Part shown: piece by piece, positions 1-9,144 of the stretch
How positions within the stretch are numbered: position 1 is the stretch's first letter
Layout: each line of letters starts with the position of its first letter
Assembly (NCBI GenBank): GCA_963717375.1
Contig: OY970329.1
Location: 1,302,001 to 1,366,000 of the forward strand
DNA: 64,000 nt
Direction of reading: 5' to 3'
DNA from: VRUE01 sp963717375
GTDB lineage: Bacteria; Actinomycetota; Thermoleophilia; Solirubrobacterales; 70-9
The notes under the pieces: model-generated
The model's input: the letters and a program-made list of their open reading frames with translations, nothing else
Told to the model about the DNA's origin: nothing
Database searches by the model: none
Made by a program: the position numbers and the translations under genes

Positions 1-8
1 CGGCGGCG

Positions 9-1394
9 CTAGCGCCTGAGGCTTACGGCGCGGGTGGCGCGGGCGTCGGGGATCGCCACCAGCAGCTGCGTCTTGAGGAAGCCGCGTTCGCGCAGCAGCG
101 GCGCCCCGCGGGAGTTGAGGCCGATGCGGAAGGTGTGGGACTTGCCGCCGGCGAGACGCGAGACGCGGTGGCTGACGGCGACCCGCACAACCTTGGTCGG
201 AGTGCCGCGCCGGGCGCGGAAGGGCACCCTGGTGTGGGTGCGAAGGATGAGCTGGACCGGGCACGCTTCGCCCTCGGGCGGCCAGCCGCAGCGGACCCAA
301 ACGCTGACCGTCCCCCCTTCCGGCTTGACGTGGGAGACGGTGAGGGGCGGCAGTTCCGGCACCGTCACCCCGGCACCCACCGTCGCCCCTTCGACGTAGT
401 TGTTGTCGAGGTTGATCGTCATCAGTCCGTAGGTCTCGTCGTGACCGCCGCGGTACTGGTGGATGCGCTGGTGCGCGGTCCAAGCGGTCGACGGCAGATA
501 GGGCTCGAGCGTGTTCTGGGCGCCATTCCAGTTGGCGCTCCAGACGTTGTCGGGCAGCAGGTAGGGACCGCCGATCGCGCGGCCGAGGTCGGCGATGCCG
601 GAGGCGCCGGAGCTGTAGACGCCGGAGACGTAGCCGAGCGCATGAATCTGCGTGGTCCAGGCGGAAAGGAAGGTGAGGGTCGCCGCGGTGGCGCTGGTGG
701 TCCGCGTGTAGGCCTCCATGTCGAAGTAGATAGGGCTGCCGGCCCCCATACCGACGCTCTGCGCCTCGGCGACCGCGTCGTCGGCGGCTTCTGTCCCCTG
801 TTCGGCGGCTTTGGTCGTGCTCGAGCTCAGCTCGGCGCAACTCGAACAGGCGCTGGTCGGCGCCTGCAGGCCGACGTAGGTCGGGATCAGGTGCCAGCCG
901 GCGGCGACCTGTTCGCCGACCCAGGTCGAGGTCAGGTTGGGCTGCGAGCAGCCGCGGTTAGCGCCGCCGATGTAGACCCCGATCGCCCGGTAGGGCGAGC
1001 TGGCCCAGGCCGACATCGTCCGCGACGAGGGGGCTGCGCAGGCGTCGAAGCCGAGGCCCGTGTAGTCGTCGGAGCCGCCAGCGACGGGAGCGGGTGGAGC
1101 GATGGCGCTGGCCTGCGCACGGGCTCGCCGAGGGGCGCTGGGATCGACCAGGATCGCCCGGCGGCGCCCGATCGCGTGCGAGGGACAGCGCTGGCTCGCG
1201 CCCGGGGTCCCGACGTAGACCGCGCGGCGATCGAGCCGCACGCACATCCGCGGATGCTCGGCCAGGCGGTAGACCGGCCAGCCGCGGGGCACGTCAACGG
1301 CGCGATCTCCGGCGTGGACGGTTCGAGCGGCGGCAGGCGTGGCGCAGATCGCGAGCAGCACGAAGACCGCCAAGATTGGACGAAATTGGCGCAT
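9..1394 (-). CDS. Secreted DUF1906 (glycoside-hydrolase-like) protein
   Basis: A 461-residue protein with an N-terminal signal peptide (hydrophobic stretch about residues 6-22 ending in ATPAAA). From about residue 113 it carries a DUF1906/Rv2525c-like TIM-barrel domain: the start GLGFDACAAPS, the core VYIGGANRGCSQ, and the acidic strand IYFDMEAY are typical of this glycoside-hydrolase-like family. DUF1906 members are secreted in actinobacteria and thought to act on the cell envelope; the substrate is unknown. The last ~110 residues look like a beta-rich domain of unknown role. It stands alone, 57 bp downstream of the gene on the same strand at 1452-3833. The family call is fairly sure; the function is not. 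Confidence 0.8.
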   Translation of the reverse strand: MRQFRPILAVFVLLAICATPAAARTVHAGDRAVDVPRGWPVYRLAEHPRMCVRLDRRAVYVGTPGASQRCPSHAIGRRRAILVDPSAPRRARAQASAIAPPAPVAGGSDDYTGLGFDACAAPSSRTMSAWASSPYRAIGVYIGGANRGCSQPNLTSTWVGEQVAAGWHLIPTYVGLQAPTSACSSCAELSSSTTKAAEQGTEAADDAVAEAQSVGMGAGSPIYFDMEAYTRTTSATAATLTFLSAWTTQIHALGYVSGVYSSGASGIADLGRAIGGPYLLPDNVWSANWNGAQNTLEPYLPSTAWTAHQRIHQYRGGHDETYGLMTINLDNNYVEGATVGAGVTVPELPPLTVSHVKPEGGTVSVWVRCGWPPEGEACPVQLILRTHTRVPFRARRGTPTKVVRVAVSHRVSRLAGGKSHTFRIGLNSRGAPLLRERGFLKTQLLVAIPDARATRAVSLRR

Positions 1395-1451
1395 ACCGCC
1401 CCAACAATTGCATCAGCCGATCGATTCGGCCCCGACAAGCGGGGCCTGCAT

Positions 1452-3833
1452 TTAGGTTTGCGCCGGAACCAGGTCCAGCTCGCGCCAGGGGCCTTCGCCG
1501 GCCATCGGCTGGGTGCGACCCTCGAGCCAGTCGGCCTGGAGGTCGTCGTAATGGGGGCTGGCGGGGTGGCCTGACTGGCCGGTGAACATCTGCCAGCGCG
1601 AGCGCTGGGGCGCGGTCGGGTCGGCGACCATGCGCCAGCTCGGCGCCCAGACGGCTTTGTAGGGGTCGTTGGGGTCGTAGGCGATCTGGCTCACGGTCTC
1701 CTGGGCGCCGCCCGCCCTCAGCGTCCGGTTGAGCAGGCGCCGCAGCAGCGGGTTGGCCTCGCCGAGCGGGTGCGGGAACTCCATCGCGTGGACGTGGCCC
1801 CAGCGCCAGCCCTCAGGGTCGGGGCCGAAGCGCTCGCCGAGGTCATCGAGGGCGCCGCTCAGCGCTTCCAGCACGAGGCCCTCCCAGGGCCGGCCGATCA
1901 GCTCCTCGTCGCCCTCCTCCCAGAGCTTCATCAGGTGCGAGTGCCAGCGCCAGGGCGAGGTGACGTGGGGAGTAAAGCCGTTGTCGGCGCGATCGAGCCA
2001 GCGCTCGCTGAGGTCGCGGTCGCCGATCGCGGCGCGGGCAACCTCGCGGGCCAGGCGCAGCAGGAAGGCCTGGTAGATCGTTCCCGCGATCGAGTCGGGA
2101 TCGAGTCGCCCGTCCCAACTGCGCAGCCGCTCGATCGCGCTCAGCTCGCGCTGGCCAGTCGGCGTGAGCCGTCCCAGCCGCTTCGCCGCCTCGATCCCCG
2201 GCAGCGAGAGGTTGTCGGACTGCATCGACTCGAAGCCGTCGATGTCGTGCTCGTCGCTTGCCCGCAGCAGCTGCTCGATCCGCTCGGCGCGGAAGCCGTC
2301 GAGCCACTCGCTGGTGATGTGGTGCGGATACTCGTCGCCGACGATGCGGTTGTTGGCGGTGACGAGGAAACCGCTCTCGGGATCGACCGCCTCGGGCATT
2401 TCCTCGTAGGGGATCGTCCCCTCCCACTCGAACTCGCCGTTCCAGCCCGGCTTGGGCAGGTCGGGGCAGCCGCCCTTGCGCAGCGGCAGGCGGCCGATCA
2501 GCTTGTAGCCGATCGAGCCGTGGCGGTCGGCCCAGATCAGGTTCGAGGCGGGTGAGCTGTGGCCCTCGAGCCTGGCGACCAGCTCCGGCCCGGAGGTGAT
2601 GCCGTGCAGGTCGAACATCCCCGGAAAAGCGGTCGGCTGGTCGAGCGTCTGCCAGCGCAGCGCCAGCGGCTCGCCCTCGTCGGCGCCAAGCGCCTCGTTG
2701 ACCAGCGGCCCGTGATGGGTGATCCGCACGTCGAGCACCTCGGGCGCGTCGCGGCCCTTGACCGGGATCTCCTCGCGGATGATTTCCAGCGGCCGCCACT
2801 CGTCTTCGAAGAGGTAGCGATCGCCCTCGACCCGCTCGATGAAGAGGTCCTGGACGTCGGCCATCACGTTGGTGAAGGTCCAGCAGACGTCGTTGTTCTG
2901 GCCCATGTAGACGCCCGGCATCCCGGGCAGCGAGGCGCCGCGGACGAAGCGGTCGCCGAGCCCGAGGCCGACCTGGTACCAGATGCCCGGCATGCTCGGG
3001 GGCAGGTGCGGGTCGCCGGCGATCAGCGGCGAGCCGGTGGCGCTGAGCTTGCCCGAGACCGCCCAGTTGTTGGAGCCGCTGGCCTCGGCGGCGAGCCCCA
3101 TCGAGCGGCGCACGGCGTCGATCTGCTCGACGATCCCGAGGCCGTCTCCGGACCAGGCTTCCTGGTTGACGATCGGGTTGTCGGCCGGATAAGCGGGGTC
3201 GAGCTTGGCGGCGAGCTCGGGGCCGAGCGCCCGCACCATGTCGGCGCGCAGCAGCTCCCGCTCCCAGTTGGTCGAGAGGCCGAAGGCGAGCAGCTTGCCG
3301 AGGCTGAGGATGTCGACCGGGCGCCAGGGCTGCCACTCGAGCCGCAGCAGCTGCATCTCGAAGGGCATCGCCTTGGCGTCGGCGGCGGCAGCGTTGACTC
3401 CCTCGCAGAAGCGCTCCAGCAGGGCGAGAAGCTCGGGCTCGATCGTCGCCGCCTCGCGTTCGGCGGTGCGGCGGATCCCCAGCGTCCGCATCAAGCGGTC
3501 GATCGGCAGGCCCTCCTCCCCGGCCATCTCGGCAACCCGGCCGGAGACCGCGCGGCGGTAGAAGTCGAGCTGCCAGAGCCGGTCCTGGCCGTGGCAGAAA
3601 CCCTCGGCGAACCAGAGGTCGGCGGCGGAGGCGGCCTCGACGTGCGGCACGCCCCAGCGGTCGCGGCGCACCCGCACCGGGCCCTCGAGCCCATCGAGCG
3701 CGATCGTGCCCTTCTGCTTCGGCAACGGCCGGCGCGCCAACCAGTGCCAGGCGGCAGCAGTCGCGGCGGCGGCAAGACCGGTCCCCGCAGCCCCGGCCAA
3801 CAATCCCGTCTTCACCACGCGCCCGCCGCTCAT
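1452..3833 (-). CDS. Penicillin acylase family protein (Ntn amidohydrolase)
   Basis: A 793-residue protein of normal length for an autoprocessed penicillin-acylase/acyl-homoserine-lactone-acylase precursor. A hydrophobic N-terminal segment (about residues 10-31) suggests export or membrane anchoring. The alpha-chain motif RDRWGVPHVEA lies near residue 57. The beta chain should begin at Ser254 in SGSNNWAVSG, the expected N-terminal nucleophile after self-cleavage. Later motifs (GDPHLPPSMPG; MGQNNDVCWTFTN) fit the family. Known members cleave the amide bonds of beta-lactams, acyl-homoserine lactones or other acyl amides; the substrate cannot be deduced here. It is read in the same direction as the neighbouring genes but has no evident partner. 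Confidence 0.9.
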   Translation of the reverse strand: MSGGRVVKTGLLAGAAGTGLAAAATAAAWHWLARRPLPKQKGTIALDGLEGPVRVRRDRWGVPHVEAASAADLWFAEGFCHGQDRLWQLDFYRRAVSGRVAEMAGEEGLPIDRLMRTLGIRRTAEREAATIEPELLALLERFCEGVNAAAADAKAMPFEMQLLRLEWQPWRPVDILSLGKLLAFGLSTNWERELLRADMVRALGPELAAKLDPAYPADNPIVNQEAWSGDGLGIVEQIDAVRRSMGLAAEASGSNNWAVSGKLSATGSPLIAGDPHLPPSMPGIWYQVGLGLGDRFVRGASLPGMPGVYMGQNNDVCWTFTNVMADVQDLFIERVEGDRYLFEDEWRPLEIIREEIPVKGRDAPEVLDVRITHHGPLVNEALGADEGEPLALRWQTLDQPTAFPGMFDLHGITSGPELVARLEGHSSPASNLIWADRHGSIGYKLIGRLPLRKGGCPDLPKPGWNGEFEWEGTIPYEEMPEAVDPESGFLVTANNRIVGDEYPHHITSEWLDGFRAERIEQLLRASDEHDIDGFESMQSDNLSLPGIEAAKRLGRLTPTGQRELSAIERLRSWDGRLDPDSIAGTIYQAFLLRLAREVARAAIGDRDLSERWLDRADNGFTPHVTSPWRWHSHLMKLWEEGDEELIGRPWEGLVLEALSGALDDLGERFGPDPEGWRWGHVHAMEFPHPLGEANPLLRRLLNRTLRAGGAQETVSQIAYDPNDPYKAVWAPSWRMVADPTAPQRSRWQMFTGQSGHPASPHYDDLQADWLEGRTQPMAGEGPWRELDLVPAQT

Positions 3834-3923
3834 CTTGCAAGCCTACTGGCCAGGCAGCCAGGATGAACCGTTCCGGTGCGCCTTTTGCGGTCTATGACCA
3901 CATAAAGCGCACCGGAAGCGAGA

Positions 3924-4643
3924 TCATGGCTCGAGGTCGGCGGCGAGACGGCCTTCGGCCGCGAGCTTGTCGAGGTGGGCCTGCATCACCATCGCGGCGG
4001 CGGGGCGCAGCTCGACCGGGACATCCGACCAGGCCTCGGCCAGAAGGGCGTCGCGGGAGCGCTCGCCGCGCTCGAGGGCGGCGAGCAGGCGGCGCTCGCG
4101 CATCTCGCGGTGCTCGACGTACTCGGCCAGCTTCGCCGCTGGGTCGGTGATCCAAGGGCCGTGGCCAGGGCAGATCAGATCGATCGGCTCCGCCTGCATG
4201 CGGCGCAGGGAGTCCATGTAGGCGGCGAGGGAGCCACCGTCAGGCGGGACGAAGGTCGAGCCGGCGCCAAGCACGAGGTCGCCGCTGAAGCAGACCCGGT
4301 CCTCCGTCATCAGGCAGACGTGGTCCGGGGCGTGACCGGGCGTGGCGATCGCGCGCAGGCCACCGTGTTCCTCGCCATCGGTCGGCAGAATCACGTCGGC
4401 GCCGAGCTTCGCGGCTCCGTCGGCATGGTCGCCGTGACCATGGGTGAGCAAGACGGCGCCGAGTCCGCCGCGCTCCTCAGCAGCAGCGCGAACCGCGTCC
4501 AGGTGGCTCTCAATGTCCGGCCCGGGATCGATCACCGTGCACGGGTCGGACCCATAGAGATAGGTGTTGGTCCCCTCCAGCGTCATCGGCCCCGGGTTCG
4601 GAGCGACGATTCTCGAAATCTCCGCGTGTCCTGGTGCTTGCAT
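3924..4643 (-). CDS. MBL-fold metallo-hydrolase
   Basis: A 239-residue metallo-beta-lactamase-fold protein. It opens with the glyoxalase-II/LACTB2-like segment NPGPMTLEGTNTYL and has the metal site THGHGDHADG (His68, His70, Asp72, His73), the later ligand GHAPDHVCL, and GDLVLG followed by CPGHGPW. The C-terminal ~60 residues form a helical extension like the winged-helix tail of LACTB2-type hydrolases. These enzymes hydrolyse thioesters or phosphoesters, or have endoribonuclease activity; the exact substrate is unknown. The start codon is only 8 bp from the palindromic repeat at 4652-4764, so that repeat would lie in the leader of any mRNA read through from pafBC. Confidence 0.85.
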   Translation of the reverse strand: MQAPGHAEISRIVAPNPGPMTLEGTNTYLYGSDPCTVIDPGPDIESHLDAVRAAAEERGGLGAVLLTHGHGDHADGAAKLGADVILPTDGEEHGGLRAIATPGHAPDHVCLMTEDRVCFSGDLVLGAGSTFVPPDGGSLAAYMDSLRRMQAEPIDLICPGHGPWITDPAAKLAEYVEHREMRERRLLAALERGERSRDALLAEAWSDVPVELRPAAAMVMQAHLDKLAAEGRLAADLEP

Positions 4644-4651
4644 TTACGTTG

Positions 4652-4764
4652 GAGCCCGTCCCGGTAGGGGTGGAACGTCTTGTACTTTTTTTGCGGCGAC
4701 CTCCTCGGACGGCCCACCACTGTCTTCAAAAAAAGTTAAGTGGAACCCCTACCGGGATGGGCTC
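4652..4764. repeat. Palindromic repeat, family C copy 1 (113 bp)
   Basis: Outer arms of 20 bp (4652-4671 and 4745-4764) match as an inverted repeat with one G.U-type difference. Inside, CTTTTTTTG (left) pairs with CAAAAAAAG (right). The unpaired parts, ACGTCTTGTA on the left and TTAAGT on the right, also occur in copy 2 at 29657-29770, whereas the outer-arm tips and terminal loop differ between copies. The TAG stop of pafBC (4749-4751) lies in the right arm. Read on the minus strand it is an ACTTAA-bulge element like families A and B. It may act as a terminator or processing hairpin between pafBC and the MBL gene. Confidence 0.8.
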
Positions 4765-6812
4765 TCGCCGACCTCATTTGCAATCGCCTCCCGCGCGTCC
4801 TCGGGCTCGAGCACGACGAGGTCGCCGGCGCCGCGCAGGATCTCGCGCACCAGCCACGAGGTCCCCGCGTAGGGCAGCTCGATCACGACGGCGCCGTCGG
4901 CGAGCTCCTCGACCACGGTGCGCTCCTCGCGCAGCCAGCGCGCCCGCTCGGGCGAGACCCAGACGCGGGCGACGTGGGCGGTCGGCACCTCGCCGTGGGT
5001 CATCCAGCCCTCGACCCCGGCCAGCCTTTCGACCTCGGGCCGCGGCTCGAAGGACTCCGCCGAGACGGTCGCCTCCTTGATCCGGTCGAGCTTGAAGTGG
5101 CGGACGCCGTCTTTGGTCAGGTCGAAGCACTCGACGTACCAGCCCTCTTTGCCGTTCTCCAAGCGGTAGGGCTCGACGGCGCGTTTGGTGAACTGATCCT
5201 CGTTCTCCTTGTAGTACTGGAGTTCGAGCACCCGGCTGGACCCGATCGCCTCGTTGACCTGGCGTGCGACTTCGGCGTCGCCGCCGCTGCCGGCGGCGAT
5301 CTCCAGCCCCTCCTCGGAGGGGTCGTGGCCGAGCGCGGTGACGATCTTGGTGCGGGCACTCTGCAGACCGCCCTGCGGCAGGTGATCGCCGAAGAGGTCG
5401 ATCGCGGCGACGAGGGCCTTGGCCTCGAGCGGCAGCAGCCGCGCCGGGCGGGCGAAGTTATCGCCGTAGGGCTCGGAGTCGACCTCGATCTCATCGCCCT
5501 GGATTTCGGCGTAGAGAACGTAGGTGCCGCCGCCGAAGTTGACGACGTTGAGCAGGTCGATGTCCTCCTGCAGCTCCTCGTCGGTCAGTTCAAGCCGCTG
5601 GCGCAGCTCGCTGACCCGCAGCCGCTCCTCACCCTTGGCCGATTCGATCAGCAGGCCGGCGAGGGTGACCAGGCGGGCGAAGCGCTCGGGCCGGATCGCG
5701 GCTTCGCCGCGGCCGTTGGAGCGCGCCCGTTTCGGCGCCTCGCGCAGCGGCCGGTCGACGATCTCGGCCGGCTCGAAGCCGTTGTGGTGGCGATCGTGGA
5801 GCAGGCCGAGGCGGCCCTCGGCTTCCTCGCGCAACTCGTCGGGGGCCAGCACCTGGGCGTTCTGACGCCAGCGCAGCACCCAGGCGATCAGCTCACGCGG
5901 CGAGGCGTAATCGGTCTCGAAGACCGAGCCTTTGCCGGGCGCCTTGTCGGACTTCTTCGCCGCCCGCAGCTTGCCGAAGGCACCGAAGTCGCGCTCGATC
6001 AGCCAGGCGATGCGGTCGCGGACGAAGATCTTCGCGGTGCCGCGGATCTCGCCCAGCTGCCAGTCGGCACGCTGGCCGTAGTCACGGCGATCGAAGTTCT
6101 CGGGCGGGGAGAAGTCGTGCTCGGCCTTGGAGGCGTAGCCGACCTTGCCCTGGATCCGCGAGAGGCGGAAGACGCGCACCGCCTCGCGCTCGTGGGCGTA
6201 GCCGATCAAATAGAACTGGCCGCCGCGGAAGACCAGGTGGAAAGGGTCGACCTTGCGCTTTTCGGTCTCGTCGCGCTCCATCGTGTAGTAGGTGAACTCG
6301 ATCGTCTTGCGGCGCGAGATCGCGGTCTCGATCTTGGAGAGGCGCTGCGAGAGGTCGCGGCCGCCGGCGGAGGCCGTCATCGCCATCTCGACCGGGGCGC
6401 GCTCGCCCTCCTTGAGCGGGTTCGGGTGGCCCCAGGCGACCTGCTGCAGAGCCAGACGCAGCGGCTCGGCGTAGGCGAATTCGCCTTCGGAGAGCAGCAG
6501 GAGCGCCGTGCTCAGCGCCGCCAGCTCGTCGTCGGAGAACTTGATCGCGTCGAGGTAGAAGTTCTCCGGCGGCAGCGAGTAGAGCTCGGCCTCGAAAAAG
6601 CCCTCGCCCGGCTTCTCCACCCCGAGCTGGATGCCGAGGCTCTCCAGCTCGGCCCGGTCCGCGTAGAAGCGCCGCGCGAAGGCGTCGTCGTTCATGTCGC
6701 TATAGCCCTCAACCTCGCGCTTGATCTCGAGCGCCGAAACCGGCCTCCCCTGCGCCATCAGGAACGAGATCAGCGAGAGCTGACGGATCAGCTTCTCGGT
6801 GTCCTTTGCCAC
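4749..6812 (-). CDS. pafBC: Fused PafB-PafC-type WYL-domain transcriptional regulator
   Basis: A 687-residue protein made of two successive HTH-WYL halves. Half one (about 1-330) begins LIRQLSLISFLMAQGRPVSA and has a WYL core at about 175-245. Half two (about 340-687) begins RFARLVTLAGLLIESAKGEE and has its WYL region near VEPYRLENGKEGWYVE. In most actinobacteria these are adjacent pafB and pafC genes whose products form a heterodimer that activates the RecA/LexA-independent DNA-damage response; here one chain carries both. It starts 29 bp from a divergent small gene. Its C-terminal residues and stop codon are encoded within a palindromic repeat. Proteasome-accessory genes are not seen in the window. 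Confidence 0.85.
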   Translation of the reverse strand: MAKDTEKLIRQLSLISFLMAQGRPVSALEIKREVEGYSDMNDDAFARRFYADRAELESLGIQLGVEKPGEGFFEAELYSLPPENFYLDAIKFSDDELAALSTALLLLSEGEFAYAEPLRLALQQVAWGHPNPLKEGERAPVEMAMTASAGGRDLSQRLSKIETAISRRKTIEFTYYTMERDETEKRKVDPFHLVFRGGQFYLIGYAHEREAVRVFRLSRIQGKVGYASKAEHDFSPPENFDRRDYGQRADWQLGEIRGTAKIFVRDRIAWLIERDFGAFGKLRAAKKSDKAPGKGSVFETDYASPRELIAWVLRWRQNAQVLAPDELREEAEGRLGLLHDRHHNGFEPAEIVDRPLREAPKRARSNGRGEAAIRPERFARLVTLAGLLIESAKGEERLRVSELRQRLELTDEELQEDIDLLNVVNFGGGTYVLYAEIQGDEIEVDSEPYGDNFARPARLLPLEAKALVAAIDLFGDHLPQGGLQSARTKIVTALGHDPSEEGLEIAAGSGGDAEVARQVNEAIGSSRVLELQYYKENEDQFTKRAVEPYRLENGKEGWYVECFDLTKDGVRHFKLDRIKEATVSAESFEPRPEVERLAGVEGWMTHGEVPTAHVARVWVSPERARWLREERTVVEELADGAVVIELPYAGTSWLVREILRGAGDLVVLEPEDAREAIANEVGESPSR

Positions 6813-6841
6813 GGCTCGCAGGATAGTGTGCGACCGCCCCC

Positions 6842-7171
6842 ATGGACCTCCTGCGCAACCTGTTCGGCAACGTGACTTCGGGCATTATCCGGCTTGCGGT
6901 CGCGGCCGGGGTGCTCTTCCTCTGCTACCTCTTCATCGTCAAGCCGGTCCTGAAGACGACCAGCGAAGTGACTGACAAGGCCTTCAAGTCCTCAGGCCTG
7001 GACGAAATCAGCAAGACGATCAAGGACGTCAACGTGACGGTCCGCCGGCAGATCCACCACTCCTTCGAGGTGACCAAGCAGCACGGCGGCAACCCGCACA
7101 AGCTGATCGGCTGCATCAAGCACGCCAACGGCGACGTGCAGCGGATTCAGCGCTGCACGCGGCGCTTCTGA
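6842..7171 (+). CDS. Small single-pass membrane protein, unknown function
   Basis: A 109-residue protein with one clear transmembrane helix (about residues 14-34, IIRLAVAAGVLFLCYLFIV) followed by a soluble, basic tail (KTIKDVNVTVRRQIHHSF; ending RIQRCTRRF). I recognise no domain. It is divergent from pafBC with only 29 bp between start codons, so the transcripts are probably leaderless or nearly so. Its 3' end overlaps the convergent membrane-protein gene by 25 bp. Codon usage matches the neighbours, which supports a real gene. Confidence 0.6.
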   Translation: MDLLRNLFGNVTSGIIRLAVAAGVLFLCYLFIVKPVLKTTSEVTDKAFKSSGLDEISKTIKDVNVTVRRQIHHSFEVTKQHGGNPHKLIGCIKHANGDVQRIQRCTRRF

Positions 7172-9144
7172 AGCGCCAGCGCCCGTGGCAGCAGCGCCGG
7201 AGCGCTCAGCGGCAGCGCGCTGAAGGAGAGCGTCAGCTTGGCCTCGTTGCCGGCGCCGGTGAGCAGGCCGCCCATGCGCTCGAAGGCGACGGTCGGGGAT
7301 TCGCTGTCGAGCGCGAAGCGGCCAGGGTAGTCGGCCCAGTGCGGAATCTGCAACAGCAGGCCATCGGCGGCGGTGTCGCCGACGAGGTTCCAAGCGTTGG
7401 CGCCGAAGATGACGCGCCGGTTCTTCGCCCGGAAGAGCAGCGAGCGGAGGCGTTCGACCCCTGAGACGGCGAGGCCGTCGACGCGGACCAGGACCGCCTC
7501 GTTCGGCCGCGCTCGCGGCAGGGGAACCACCTCGCCGCTGCCGGCGACGACGGTGCGCAGCGCCCGTTCGGGGCCGCAGCGATCCGGACTGCGGCGCAGG
7601 ATCGCCCAGCCCACGCTCCAGCGCGCGACCCGGTAGCGGCAGAACATCTGGACCATCTCCGCCGGCGACTCGAAGGCAGGCCAGCGAGCGTCGATCGCGC
7701 CGGGGAAGTTGACCGCGGCGGGATCGAAGGTGGTCGTGTTCTGCCAGAGGATCAGGTCGGGAGCGGTCGCCGATTCGAGCTTGGCAGCGTTCAGATCGTC
7801 GAGCCGCTTGGTGTAGGCCTCGTACTGCTGGAAGGCCGGCAGAGGATCCCAGTCGAGGCCGTAGGCCCAGGCCGCGCCGGCCTCCCAGGGCGCCACGTGG
7901 ACGGTCCCCCGGCGCAGCAGCGCGAGGTCGGCCGGTCCAAGGGCGTACGCGGCTTCCATGTCTTCGCGCCCACGCTGTTCTTCCTCGGCGGCCCGGCCGG
8001 GAATCACGATCGTGCGCGCCTGGCCCGCGAAGGCCTTCGCGTTGCGGCCGAACTGGAGCGGGAAGTCCCCCAGGTCGGGGTTGGCGACGAAGGCGAGGGC
8101 GATCAGAACAGCGACGGCGCCGATCGCGAGGCGGCGGCGCACGTGCGGAACCAGGGCGACGCCGATCGCCAGGAACGAAGCGAACATGGCGCCGACGCTC
8201 GCGGGCGACTCGCGCACGAAGGCGTGCTTGAACATCAGGAACGCGACCGCCGCGACCATCAGCACGAGGCCGGCGCGGCGCGGGTTGTCCCGCCGCCAGA
8301 CCGCCGCCAGGCAGAGGACGGCGAGCGTCGCCGCCGCGAGCAGCACCGCGGGCGCCCGCCACCAGGGTCCGGGCAGGACGAAGACCATCGCTTCCGAGTA
8401 ACCGCCGACGACGTTGACGGTGTTGGCGGCGTACTCGTCGAGGTTGCCGATCCCCTGCCCGGTGGCGAACCAGAAGACGGCGAAGGAGAGAACCAGCGCG
8501 CCGATGAAGGCCGGAAAGGTGCGGCGGCGACCGGGAAGGCCGAGCAGCACGGCGGCCCCCACCGCCGCCAGGGCCGGGCCCGTCCGCAGCGAACCGAGCA
8601 GCTGCATGCCCGCCAGAGCCCCGATCCCCGCCGCGAGAGCCAGCCGGGCACGAAGGCTCCACTCCTCGCCGAGCAGGGCGGCCGCCCCGACCACCACCGC
8701 GGCGATCGCCAGTGGGTCGGCGATCGGGGTCATCGTCGCGCAGGTCGCTATCGCCAGGCCGGCGGCCAGCCCGAAGGCACGGCGCGATGCCCAGAGCAGG
8801 CCAATGCAGAAGACGACCTGCACCAGAGCCGACCAGATGAAGGCAAACCGTCCCAGCCAGACGTTGTAGAGATCGGGAAGGCCGAGGAAGCCCAGTGGCC
8901 CGTAGGTGAAGACGATCTCGGTGCCGGCGTGCATGCCCCGCTCGGCGGCCATGTAGAGGCCGGCGATCCAGGATGGGTCGAGGCCGGCGCTGGGAGCGAT
9001 GCTTTTGAACGGCCAGGTGATCGCGGCGATCACGGCGCCGAGAAGCGGGGTCGAGAGGAGCAGGCGCTTCGCTCGCTCGACGGCCGCCGAGCCACCCGTT
9101 TTTGCCGGTCGGCCTACGGCACCCTGCTCAGCGGGCGCAGGCAA
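7147..9144 (-). CDS. Large multi-pass membrane protein, unknown (glycosyltransferase-like layout)
   Basis: A 665-residue protein with roughly 10-11 predicted membrane helices in the first ~370 residues and a C-terminal soluble part of ~290 residues. The layout, with helices first and a large extracytoplasmic C-terminus, resembles GT-C-type polyprenyl-phosphate-sugar glycosyltransferases, but I see no clear GT39/GT83 acidic loop motif. It follows the membrane gene at 9128-10942 on the same strand with a 17-bp overlap, so the two are almost surely co-transcribed and may work together. The 3' end overlaps the small convergent gene. Function is unassigned. Confidence 0.7.
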   Translation of the reverse strand: MPAPAEQGAVGRPAKTGGSAAVERAKRLLLSTPLLGAVIAAITWPFKSIAPSAGLDPSWIAGLYMAAERGMHAGTEIVFTYGPLGFLGLPDLYNVWLGRFAFIWSALVQVVFCIGLLWASRRAFGLAAGLAIATCATMTPIADPLAIAAVVVGAAALLGEEWSLRARLALAAGIGALAGMQLLGSLRTGPALAAVGAAVLLGLPGRRRTFPAFIGALVLSFAVFWFATGQGIGNLDEYAANTVNVVGGYSEAMVFVLPGPWWRAPAVLLAAATLAVLCLAAVWRRDNPRRAGLVLMVAAVAFLMFKHAFVRESPASVGAMFASFLAIGVALVPHVRRRLAIGAVAVLIALAFVANPDLGDFPLQFGRNAKAFAGQARTIVIPGRAAEEEQRGREDMEAAYALGPADLALLRRGTVHVAPWEAGAAWAYGLDWDPLPAFQQYEAYTKRLDDLNAAKLESATAPDLILWQNTTTFDPAAVNFPGAIDARWPAFESPAEMVQMFCRYRVARWSVGWAILRRSPDRCGPERALRTVVAGSGEVVPLPRARPNEAVLVRVDGLAVSGVERLRSLLFRAKNRRVIFGANAWNLVGDTAADGLLLQIPHWADYPGRFALDSESPTVAFERMGGLLTGAGNEAKLTLSFSALPLSAPALLPRALALQKRRVQR

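Noticed and set aside
4740..6875. 711-residue plus-strand open frame opposite pafBC
   Set aside because: It mirrors the pafBC frame in GC-rich DNA where third-position bias opens the opposite strand; its translation is low-complexity and matches no family, whereas pafBC has clear domains.
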